Origin: Chamaecrista fasciculata
Lineage: Eukaryota > Streptophyta > Magnoliopsida > Fabales > Fabaceae
Assembly: GCA_003254925.1 (NCBI GenBank)
Contig: QANZ01034463.1
Span: forward strand, 248,145 to 312,144
Direction: 5' to 3'
DNA: 64,000 nucleotides
Shown: positions 23,171-34,045 of the stretch, one piece after another
Position numbering within the stretch: the first letter of the stretch is position 1
How the letters are laid out: every line of letters begins with the position of its first letter
Program-made: the position numbers and the translations under genes
Notes under the pieces: generated by a model
What the model saw: the letters and a program-made list of their open reading frames with translations, nothing else
The model's database searches: none
What the model was told of the DNA's origin: nothing

Positions 23171-23910
23171 GGATTCTCTACCATTTGAAGCTAAGAATGA
23201 AAAAATAAATAATATAAAATAGAAAACGTAACAGATGACTCATAGCTTACATATATTGAATAGAAAAGGTGAGCACCTCATATATTAGCAGGCTAACCCC
23301 TTACGTTAAATCCAGCATTCTTTTAATATTAATTTCTTTTATACAACTAGTAACCCTAAAGTGATAAGAATCTATTTACAACAGTCTTATAATTAAACAA
23401 CTATCAGATTACAATTTCTCAACTGTAAACTTGAGATGATGATTATTATAAGTACATGAATGTATTATTTACTATAGACTAACATAATTAATTAAGAAAG
23501 GCCTATAACATATATATATATAGACTTCAGAAACTGAGGCTTGCCTTTAACTGTATCAATTACAACAATACCATTAAACTAATTCTTATATCATACAATC
23601 TTTTCCTTTATAATAATAACATAATGTAATTAATAAAAACAACTATTACAAGGAAACAGAAGAGCAAAATTAAATTAAATCACCCCCAATCTAAATCATT
23701 TATTGAAAATATATCCAAATTATTTTGTACTAGTAACTCACTTTGATTTTCTTAGATAGATCCAATTCATTAAAGAAAACTAATAAAAAACCAAATCAAT
23801 TATAAAAATACATGAAATATATAGGAATCAACCCCTCAAAAAAGGCACCCAGTATATTTACATATTTTTTTTATAATCTTCATTAATACATATAAACTGG
23901 ATCTATCTAT
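23171..23910. other. 3' flank of the WRKY gene
   Basis: AT-rich; contains the probable 3' UTR of the gene on the minus strand. Nothing else seen. Confidence 0.4.
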
Positions 23911-26900
23911 TTAAGAATTCTTCTCTGTACCATTGGAGCTACTACCATTGTTGCAACCACTAACCCTATTATTAGGACCAAAAGAAGAAGATCCATTAAT
24001 ATTAATGGGATGATGATGATGATGGCTCTGATCTTTATTAATGAGAGATGTTATAGCTGCAGCAACAGCAACCCTAATCTTAGGATCTGTACTACTGGCA
24101 TTAATATTAACTGATGACACATTATTATTATGATTACTAATATTTTCTTCTGCTTTCCTAGGGCTGAGAAAATTGTTCATCATCATCAACCTGTTTGGCA
24201 TCCAAGAAAATCCAGGTTGAGCTGTTGGAATATTATTATTGGAGGAGCTGGCACCATAGAATCTAGGGTTGTTATTATTAATAATATTATTTGTGAGATC
24301 AAAGACAAGCCCTTTGGAAGGGTCATAATTAGGGTTTAGAGGGTAGATATTATGGTGGAAGAAACCATTATTATTGTTGTTGATGGTGGTTTTGTAATTA
24401 TTATTGTTAGGGATGAAAGAATTGGTAGGTTGTGATGATGATGATGATGAGATGATAGGGTTGTGTGAGTGATGATCTTGAAAAATGAAGGAAGCAGCTG
24501 AAGCTGTGGAAGCCATGGCAGTTGCACCCACAGGAAGTGGATGGTTGTGTGTTCCTTCATAGGTTGTGATCAGTATGGACATGTCCTCTAAACATCTTTG
24601 TACCTATTTGAAAAAAATTAATATATATAATTGAAGAGTAAAAGAGTATATAAAATGATTCCCAAAAATATAGCTAGCTAAGATAAAATTTAAGCACTAC
24701 ATATATATTCCAATGTATTTACCATCAGATCATTCAAGAAATTTAGACAAGATAACATTTCAAAGAATCACTCATTTATATAGGTTAATGTAAGAGATAT
24801 GTTTATTAAAAATAAGGTCAACCAACAAGTGTTTAGTGTAGCAGCTAGGCGAGCTACATTCTAAGGAGAGGACCCAAGTTCGATTCTTAGAGTCGACATT
24901 GTTGGGAGGGCTCTGACCATTTTGTCTCTAAGGCCCACTTAACCAAAAAACAAAGGTCAAAATTATATTTTGGTCCATTAAATTTTACGTTGGTCATCCT
25001 AAGACTTTCATTTATTTAAAAAAAAAAATTCAAAAGGATTTGATACCCTAATTCTGTTAAATATGGCATTACATACAGAAGGATAGTAATTACTATGCTT
25101 TTAACGTGTGAACAAAACAACTAAACACTTTAACAAATTCATACTTAAAATTAGCTATGATATATAGATCATTACAGATTAAAATACTTAGCTTGTCAAA
25201 TTTAAGTGCAATTTAATAAATGATAATAAATAAAAACAATATTCATATTATTTACCTGTTTTCGGACAGGACAACCTGGGGCTACAGTGCATCGATAGTA
25301 GGCACGAGGGCATGGATTTCCTTTTGCAATCTTTTGCCCATATTTTCTCCATTGACACCCATCATTCATCTAATACAAATACAATTATATATATTACACA
25401 CCACACTACTAATCAAACTTTGAGATTTTGTTTAATAATCAATATATTCTAATAGTTATCATCAATTCATCATCATCTATATATATTGAATAAAATAACA
25501 ACTATGATTATGGATTATATATGTAGGTACTATCATTTCAGCCCATAATTTTTTGAAATGTTGGATTGAGTTCTAAATTGTTTTTATTTGTCACAATTTA
25601 ATTCTTCTACATACATTATTTCAATTCTACAGAATCTAAATTGCAACGAGTCATAAATTTTGATAAAAGTACTCTTGGTACCCCAAAGTATGGAGTTAGT
25701 TTCAATTGTACCCTCAAATTTTTTTGGGTCAATTGTACCCCTAAAATATGCAGTTTGGATCTCCTACAATACACTATAGGTGAAGTGCTGAGAGAGAAAG
25801 AAACATCTAGAGAGAGAAAGTATTAGTGAGACTAATTAAGGCCTACATCTCTGACACTTTCTCTCTATTCTAGATGTTCATTTCTCTCTCAACACTTCAC
25901 CTATATATATAGTGCACTAGAGAACTCATGCTCTAAAATATGTGGTTAATTTCATTTGTACCCCAAAATTTTTTTAAGGTCAATTATACCCCTAATTTTT
26001 TATTTTGTGTCAATTGTACCCACCCAATTTGGAACTACAATTGACTCAAAAAACCTTTGGGGGAACAATTGACCCAAAAAAAACTTTGAAGGTACAACTT
26101 AAACTGACTTCATACTTTAGGGATACCAAAAGTACTTTTTTCAAATTAAATTGATAGTTTACTCTATTTGTCTATATATATATTCATTATATTGTATTAA
26201 TTGTATACTAATAAGAACTCACTTACAGTGGCAGTGTCACATCTTGCTCTGACTGAAACCCTAGCTTTCTTGTTAAGAGGATGAGAGGCAACATGGGAAG
26301 AAGAAGTTGTAGTTGCATTATTAGCAGCAGGAAATAATAAGTGTTGATGATTATTGTCATTAATCTTGTTTTGCTGCTGCTCTGATGATGATAATGATGG
26401 TGCAAAACTAGCTTCCAATTGATGTTGTTTGTGAATATTAATGCTCTTGTCTTCTTCTTTGCTTGTAGTAGTCTGTAGCCTCAATGATAATCCCAAATCA
26501 CTCTCACTAATAATATTATTAGTGGTTGGTGAGATTGTTGTTGTTGGTGGTGGTGGTCCTTCTTCTTCTTCATCTTCTTCTTTGCTTGTGGGGTTTGCAA
26601 TATTATTATTGTCTTGAAGTGAGAGAAGAGAGATTTGAGGATCCTATAAATGAGATCTAGAGTAATTAATGCAACTTAGAATAATTAATATATATGTATA
26701 TATATATCATGCACAATTCAATATTAATTGAAGAATATTGAACTATTGAAGTAGGTACTATATATATATATATATATATAGCTATAGAATAGTGGATTCT
26801 TCGATTGGATCTCATCATCATACATTTTGTTTTTAATTCTATATTATATAAACTATATAGTTGTCATAGTTTTGTGAGTATATATAGTAATTAGATCCCT

Positions 26901-27772
26901 CAAATTATTGTTTTATGTTGCCTCGTAACTAATAAGAGAAGACTATTTTGAAAACAGATCATAGTCTTTCAAGGGCTAAAAATAAATAATGAGATTTAAA
27001 AAATCTACAAATTCTTCATATTTCCATTATCAGAATTTTCAAGACATATAAATAAAAAAAAAAGAACTCAATTATAGAGTATTAGATTGTAAAATTAAAA
27101 ACTTAAAATTATTTTATAATTTATAATTCAAAAATCAAAATCTATATCTCAGGAACACCTTAATTGAAATAAATCAAGCCTATTATACATATATGTGTGT
27201 TCATGCATTAATTTGATCAATCCATTAATTATTAATTCTATTACCTTGTTTTTGTTATTATTGTTGTGGTGATGAATGGCTGCAAGTTTCATTTGAAGAT
27301 CATAGTAATCTTTCATGGTTTGCTCCACTACTCTCTTCAAAATTCTGTTTTCCTCTTTCATACGATCCATCTCCATTTGTAACACACTCAACTCCTGCAA
27401 ATCAACATTAACATTTATAATTATCTCTTAAATAATTATAATTAAAGATTAACTTCTTAATTAACTTTGTGAGAGAGAGAGAGATAGAGATTAATTACAA
27501 AGAATTAATATGGCTATTTATCAGATTAATTATATATATAATTATAATTTAAGTACCTGTTTTGTAGTGATGTTTTCTTCTTCATCATCATCATCAACTT
27601 CACCTGCAGTACTCATGAGTTCATGAGCTTCTTCTTCTTCTTCTTGCTTATTATTTATTGTCTCTGCCTTCTTTTCATCATCATCATCATCATGATTTCT
27701 CATTCTTTCTTCTTCTTCTTCTTCTTCTTTTTGCTTGGCAATATGTATCTTCAAAGAGAGATCAATTTCCAT
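23911..27772 (-). CDS. WRKY9: WRKY transcription factor, group IIb, WRKY9-like, five exons
   Basis: Exons, right to left: 27772-27557, 27394-27245, 26643-26227, 25369-25256, 24603-23911; phases agree, all GT/AG, 529 residues. It starts MEIDLSLKI, then an acidic Glu/Asp part, a coiled-coil leucine zipper typical of group II (residues about 73-110), a Ser/Asn/His-rich linker, and a basic [10 protein letters not shown] stretch before the DNA-binding domain. The WRKY domain has WRKYGQK at 268-274 and zinc ligands C288, C294, H318, H320. The intron inside the domain falls before VQRC, the V-type position of groups IIa and IIb. The block [20 protein letters not shown] followed by [12 protein letters not shown] resembles Arabidopsis WRKY9, with WRKY72/61 close. 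The C-terminus is rich in Asn repeats. It acts in the nucleus on W-box DNA. Confidence 0.93.
24815..24955 (+). mobile_element. tRNA-derived SINE, family B, in WRKY intron 4
   Basis: Has A-box-like TAGTGTAGCAGCTAGGCG and B box AAGTTCGATTCTTAG spaced as in a tRNA, then a non-tRNA body. A tail fragment of the same family (TAGAGTCGACATTGTTAAGA) is at about 62228-62275. Confidence 0.65.
25662..26141. mobile_element. foldback MITE in WRKY intron 3
   Basis: Left arm AAAAGTACTCTTGGTACCCC pairs with right-arm complement AAAAGTACTTTTGGTATCCC; GTACCC phrases repeat through both arms. No clean target duplication found, so borders are approximate. It makes up most of the 857-bp intron. Confidence 0.7.
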
Positions 27773-27894
27773 CTTTGTGATATCTACTTCTTCTTCTTCT
27801 TCAATTCAATGGAATGAGAGAGATCAATTTAAAGACTTATTTAATAATGCAATGCAATTTGTAGAATCTCTCCCTTTGTCCTCATCTCTCTCTC

Positions 27895-27907
27895 TTATAT
27901 ATATAAA
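27895..27907 (-). promoter_or_regulatory. candidate TATA box of the WRKY gene
   Basis: Reads TTTATATATATAA on the minus strand, about 125 bp before the ATG, with a CT/GA-rich leader between. Confidence 0.5.
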
Positions 27908-27936
27908 TTAATTATGATGCTTTTGAGGCACACCCT

Positions 27937-27978
27937 AGTCAATTCCTCACACAAGGACGCATCTAATAAGCTTTGACT
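27937..27978 (-). promoter_or_regulatory. pair of W-box cores upstream of the WRKY gene
   Basis: TTGACT occurs on the minus strand at 27942-27937 and on the plus strand at 27973-27978, 165-206 bp before the start codon and just beyond the TATA run. TTGAC(C/T) is the core bound by WRKY proteins, and paired boxes are common in WRKY promoters. Inference: feedback by itself or another WRKY. Confidence 0.45.
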
Positions 27979-30188
27979 TTATTTGCCTTTATTAATTCAC
28001 CCCTCCTTATCAATTCATTTAAGTCTTGAATAAATAAAACTCAAATTTTATATTTTGTATTAAAAAAAACTTATGATCCATAGAAAATAATAATAAAAGA
28101 TCCGAAATTTTCTATCTGTTGTAAAAAAACAATTATCAAGACTTTTATTCAAAATAAATAATTTTTTAAACTACTATTAAATATAGCAATAATCAACTAT
28201 GACTCTATGAGTTTTCATTGATATCGATCAAGTGCAACAATAATAATTTCTTACAATGTTGGCTTATAAATGGCCCCTTACATTTTTCACTATCTTGACT
28301 CGTTTATCCACTTGCTTTTTCATCTTGTAAGCCCTTATTGATTTGATTGTGGAATGAGTTTTATGAGATTCTAACGTTTCTCTTGCAATTTGAAATTGTT
28401 GTCAAAATCTTTTTTCTCTGTGACAATTTTTTTTCAATAAAATCAGTTAAAGTTTTATGTCATAAAAATAAATAAATTTTATGAGGGTGTCAATATAATG
28501 GCCTCTTACACTACTTGCCCCGTATGTAGGAAACAAGAGGTTTAAATTAAATATGTAGCCACTAGCCCCAGAATTAGAATAACAAAAAAGTGAATCACAA
28601 TTAAAGCACTGGCTCATGCTAGCTAGCTAGTAGTACTTCAACTGTTTGACAATAATATTCTACATTATTAATTAATTAGCAAAAACATAGGCCTTTTGAT
28701 CCGTTAATTGAGCCGTCATAAAGCTTGTTTAATTTTAATATTAATAATGCATCATGCCATCACCAATAAATGTACTTGCTTCCCACACAATTTGATGATG
28801 CTAACCCAATTTTCATTGCTAATTAAATTAGGACATTCACATGCTTAGAATTTAGAAAGCTAGCAATCCTCTCTATATGGTCCTTTCAATCAATTCAATT
28901 ATTATATACTATAGCACACAAATTGCATGCAACTTGTTAATTGTTATTAATAAAGTAACCAAAAGTAAAAGTGGTATAGGATTGAGTAAGGATTCATTAT
29001 TAAATTTGAAAATAAATAAATAAATTCTTTTTTTTCTTATTAGTTTTTACAATGAAGTATAACAATATTAGATACTATAGGTTCGGCCCAAAAAAAAAGT
29101 ATTAGATACTATAGGCATATATATAGCTAGTTTTCTCTTTTATTTTTCACATTATATAGTAATAAGATAAATGTGTGTGTGTGTGTATGATGAGGCTAGG
29201 AACATATTATATAGTTTAATCCACAATTTTATCATTAATATAATTAGAATTCTAATATGAGCCTTGTTATACATAAAAATCTTTTGAGTTGGAAATGTAG
29301 ATCTCTTACGGGCTCAAAGGTAGCATGCAAGATCAATTGAAATCCTATACATAATATATAGAATTGAATATGTACGTAGATTTTGTTCAAAAAAAATTTG
29401 TACGTATATTTACCAAAAAAAAAAGAATATGTATATAGGTTTGATTTACTAAGTATAGTACCAACATGTAGACTAATAATATTTTTTTTATTTAATTTCA
29501 ATTAGTAAGAAATGATGATTTTTAGATTATAAAAATACTAACATTAATAGTAAATTAAAAATTTTTGTTATATATACATCAATTAAAATTCATTAATTGA
29601 AGTCATGTTTAGTATAATTATAGACATATATATTCAAATTGCTAAAAAAAATAATGACATTTATTTTTTAATAAACTAACAATTTGGTCAATAAAAAGTT
29701 ATTTGGATTGATAATTTAGTATTTAAAATATTAAAATTACATTTTAATCCATAAAATAATCAATACTCGTTATTAGTCTTTTAAAGAACTAAACGGTATA
29801 CTCTCGAATATAATCTATAAAAAAGACTAACAATAATACTGTTTGATTTTTCAAAAAATTGAATTCTATATTTTAATTTTTTTAAAAAATTAAATATTAA
29901 CTGAGTTTTTAAGACTGAATTGTTAATTTATTCTTTAATTTTTATATAACTTGAATAATGGGATAACTTAACTCTTATAGTCACTCGTGTATATATATAT
30001 ATATATATATATACATCACGTATTTTACTTGGACATTAATATGCAATGCTTAGCTCAGTGCTTATGGAAAGAATAAACTATTTTGGATTTGATTTTTTCT
30101 TAACAAAAAAAACTTCTCAATACCTTAATATATATATTGTATATATGCATGCATATATAGTATATGTATAATATAAATACCAACTTAC
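27979..30188. other. upstream intergenic region of the WRKY gene
   Basis: AT-rich. (GT)n at about 29171-29188, a decayed foldback relic at about 29660-29960, and (TA)n at about 29990-30013. No gene seen. Confidence 0.4.
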
Positions 30189-30248
30189 ACGATGATTATA
30201 GGTTTTAACGTCATCTTCTACCATGGAATATGAGCCCCATACGAAATC
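30189..30248 (-). other. isolated exon-like 60-bp segment
   Basis: On the minus strand a pyrimidine-rich tract and TTCTTATAG precede the segment, and CGT|GTAAGT follows. It is open in frame for exactly 20 codons (contains WGSYSMVEDDVKTYNHR). No partner exon found nearby. It could be an alternative leader exon of the WRKY gene 2.4 kb downstream, or a relic. Confidence 0.3.
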
Positions 30249-31049
30249 CTATAAGAAGAAAAAGAAACCTTATTGGGATCAGATCTTGAATTTGTCAACT
30301 CCTATGATTATATAAATTAATTAATAAATCACTTGCACACTTGTTAATTTTATAGTATATTTTCTTCATCACCTCCACGTTACTATAGTTTAAATAAATA
30401 CTAAACATAATTCTTACAAAATAAAATAACTCTTATTATTGAACTTAGACCAAGGTTCTCCCTCACAATATATTATTTAAATTATTCAACCAAGGTAAAA
30501 ACCTTTTTTAATACTCTCTCCATTTTAAATGTTATCCAATTAATGTTGAACTATATAAATATAGGGAATGAGGAGAGAGAGAGATTGAACCTAGTAGGTA
30601 ATTAGGTATAGTTTTCACCTATTCTAATTCTAATTCTAATAAATATATAAACGATAGCACCCAAAGGCTACCAAATGGATGTGTTCACCTAATTAATTTA
30701 TTGACCCACATGCAAATAAAAATAATTATAATAATTTTCCAACAAAAGTCATTGTATACCAGAGTTGCTTAAAAAAAATATCAAGGTCATTGGGAATTTT
30801 AACTTTATGTGATAAAACCTTAATAATTATCCATCTGTATGTGGAATTAGTTTTTTATTTTTGATTTTCGGGGTGTGTGTAGAACTAGTTTTATACTTTA
30901 ACTAAAAGAATATATGTATAAAGAGGCAGAATTTAAAAATAAATATTTAAAATTTTAGTTAGGAATATTCTATATATCTAAAATTTCATAAAAGTTGTTT
31001 GATTGAGTGTAAAAAATCGAATTTAATTATAATATAATGGCTGATCTTA
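30249..31049. other. AT-rich intergenic sequence
   Basis: No feature seen. Confidence 0.4.
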
Positions 31050-31228
31050 TCTTATATTATATGGCTCCACCCCTTTCTGGTCGTCCACATTTTAAAATTA
31101 TAGTACGAAATTAATAATAAGAGGAAAATTATTATTTGATCCCTTCTTTTTTACTGTGTTAACGATTTAGTCCCTCACTTATTTTACATACATATTTGCG
31201 TGCCCGTTAGGGCACGCAAAGCCTCTAG
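31050..31228 (+). mobile_element. 179-bp non-autonomous Helitron, plus orientation
   Basis: Starts TCTTATATTATATGGCT after an A (31049), and ends with hairpin TTGCGTGCCC-GTTA-GGGCACGCAA, then AGCCT and CTAG (31225-31228) followed by T. Nearly the same sequence as 22950-22772 on the other strand. Confidence 0.88.
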
Positions 31229-31359
31229 TTCTTTATAATTACGCTTAGAGACATAACATAAGATGAAGTAAAAGTAAATTAAAGAAAAAGTAAAAGTATA
31301 AAACGCATTTTTGTGCACACCAATATATATTGTTAAAATTAATTAGTTCGAAAAAACCT

Positions 31360-32050
31360 CAAAGCTAAAGTAAGCGTGGAATGTCAAGGCTTTAAAAGTT
31401 GTCATTGAGACTGATTCGTTACTTGTTTATAATCTTGTAAACAAGAAAAATCATGCTTTGCATCTCTGTTATGCCTTCATTGAACGTATCTACCAGTTAA
31501 TGGATAGGGATTAGGTGGTGAGATTCAATCGTGTTACTCGGAGTGCCAACAAGGTGGCTGACTTGTTGGCTAAGTAAGCTCATGGTTCGGATTGCCAGTT
31601 TTAATACTTTTGTATGCCGCAGTGTGCTATTCAAGACTTGCTTAGGGATGAAGTTGTGTTTGTTTCTTTAGGGATTAATATTCAAGACTTGTTTAGGGAT
31701 GAAGTTGTGTCTGTTTCTTTAATAGAGCCGCTGGTTCGGTAATTTTCTTTCTGCTCTTTGTCCTTTCTTTTTTGTTTTAAAAAAACTAAAAAATATTATT
31801 AAATTAGTTAATGACATTTCGTTGTTAATTTTGCGCTAAGTTAGCTCATCGTTCGGATTGCCAGTTTCAAGACTTCTGCACGCCTCTATATATGTGCTAT
31901 TCAAGACTTACTTAGGAATGAAGTTGTGTCTGTTTCTTCAATGGAGTCGCTGATCTCGTAATTTTCTTTTTGGTCTTTGTCCTTTCTTCTTGTTTAAAAT
32001 AAAAATATATTATTAAATCAGTTAATGACATTCCGTTGTTAATTTGGCCA
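31360..32050 (+). pseudogene. LINE relic: RNase H-like end plus duplicated 3' tail
   Basis: 31375-31580 encodes an RNase H-type domain typical of plant L1 elements (VIETDSLLVYNLV, then ANKVADLLAK), broken by an in-frame stop. The following 3' tail is present twice with a period of about 265 bp. Both copies carry TCAAGACTT(G/A)CTTAGG, GAAGTTGTGTCTGTTTCTT and TTAATGACATT(T/C)CGTTGTT. Confidence 0.75.
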
Positions 32051-33785
32051 ACCATAGTCCATGGCATTAGTTAATTATTATTTGGAATTTAATCCATGTC
32101 AATACGTAGTTTAGTGCCTAATCTCATGTATATACAGTCTAGCTACCAACTAATTAAAATAAAATTTTGAAACTCTTAACATGAATTTAATAATGTACTG
32201 ATAGGATGCTGCAATTATATTATTATTACTTTCGTTTTTATTACAAATAGGATGTAGCTTGAGAGTTTGAGATATAGACAATAATGGAGTAGAAATTAAA
32301 CTCAATAGCCAGAGTTAAAGTTTTTAAAAATGTTCTGTTAAATGTATAGAAATAAGGAGTTAAATGTATAGAAAATTAATAGTTAAAGTCTTCAAATAGT
32401 ATTTTAGTCAAAATTTTTGTTAAATCTTAGAAATTAACCCTCATTCATTAAATTGTAACTTTTTAAATCACAAGGACCCTGATCTCAAAATACCCAAGCC
32501 ACAAAGATTTTTTTGTATAATTTACTTTTAAAAATATAACAAATTACTATAATCAGTTTTTCAAAATGTTTTAATTTAAGCTAATTTATAAAAATTAACA
32601 TTTATTTTAATAATTTTTGCCAAACTCTCAAATTTAATTAATTAGTCACAATGTGGCCGGCAACGGTGTTGTACTGTTTGTATATAAAAAATGGATTTTT
32701 CTAACTCAAAGTGTATGAGAAATTACTGAAGAAGCCATTATCTAAATTGACAACTATATAGAAAAAAAATAAAAAAAATAGTTTGAAATTAATCACTGTT
32801 TCTATTTTTTTAAAATACTACAACTCTCAATCAGTATCTTTAATGGTCAAAAGAATCTATATAAAATATCGAAGAGGATTTTTGGCGACAGATTCTGTTC
32901 TGTCACAATTAATGAGAAAAAAAAAAAAAAAGAATATGTTAGAAAATTATTTTATATATATTCATATTCTTAATTAATTAACTAAATTTATGTGTAGGGT
33001 CAAGTCTCATGATATCTGGTAATTCTTCAAAATATGGTTTTATATTGAGACGTGGTTAAAAATTAAGGGCATAAACTAATATATAGTTCATTGGGATGGA
33101 TGATGATTCCCTAATTAAGATAAATATTTAAAAATATATTGATAGTTGACTGGCCATAATATAGGTATGTTTCTTCAAAATTCATATATGCACATGGCAT
33201 CATATATATGTGTCACACTCATACTGCTTCAGATAAATAGGCCCTTATTTTTCTTACTCTCTGAAAAATAAAATAATTATGGCGATAATAAAAAAATAAA
33301 TAAATTGATTGGAAAACTTTACCACTTAGAAACTTATTTTTAAGAATTTCTATTGATTTATTATATGATTTTATTACGCTTAAAACTTTTCCCCTCTCAA
33401 GTCAAAACACTCAAATTATACAGTGAAGCATGTGAATTTTTAAATAATGAAGAGTAAATAAGTGATTATGTATAAAATTTGTTGAGTTTCACCTTCATCT
33501 TTTTTCCCAGTATTTTCAACTTTTTTTTTTGGGCCAAAAAAAAAGGAAACATATTTTTCTTTTTCTTTTTTTTATGTTTGACAAGATTGTTGAATTCTAT
33601 CAAAAATATAAGAACAAACAGTTTGTTTGCATATTTGTTCCATCTTTTTGGGCCAAACTCAATCTCTCAGTCCATTGAAATCCGGGCCACAATACTTATA
33701 ATCAAAATCAAAATCAAAATCAAAAAATATATAAAAAAAATATAATTCTGATTTAACTCTATTCGAATTCAAAATAGAAATATAT
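32051..33785. other. AT-rich intergenic sequence
   Basis: About 1.7 kb with no supported feature; several poly-A and poly-T runs. Confidence 0.4.
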
Positions 33786-33794
33786 GATCATATT

Positions 33795-33920
33795 AAACCG
33801 TGAAAGACCAATAATAAAACTTTTATGAAACATTAAGGATCAAAATGAAACAAAAAAAATATTAGAGACCAAAAAGGAACTTTGGATAAACATTAGGGAT
33901 CAAAATAGGTTTGTGACCTT
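33795..33920. repeat. half of a foldback MITE next to the pinin promoter
   Basis: Three spaced phrases of the AG(G/A)GA(T/C)CAAAA type, as in one MITE arm; no opposite arm found. It ends about 125 bp before the pinin start codon. Confidence 0.45.
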
Positions 33921-34045
33921 TAAGATATCTATAGTTTTCACTTTTCATTTTCATCCCAAGTTACGCGAACCCTCCTCAAGGGTTTTATACTCATAGCAAT
34001 ACTGTGTGTCACTGCGTCTTTCTTGCTTCTCTCAATTCACCGTCA

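Noticed and set aside
22772-31228. One large Helitron or composite transposon carrying the WRKY gene
   Set aside because: Each 179-bp end region is a complete small Helitron with its own TC start and CTAG end, so two separate insertions explain them.
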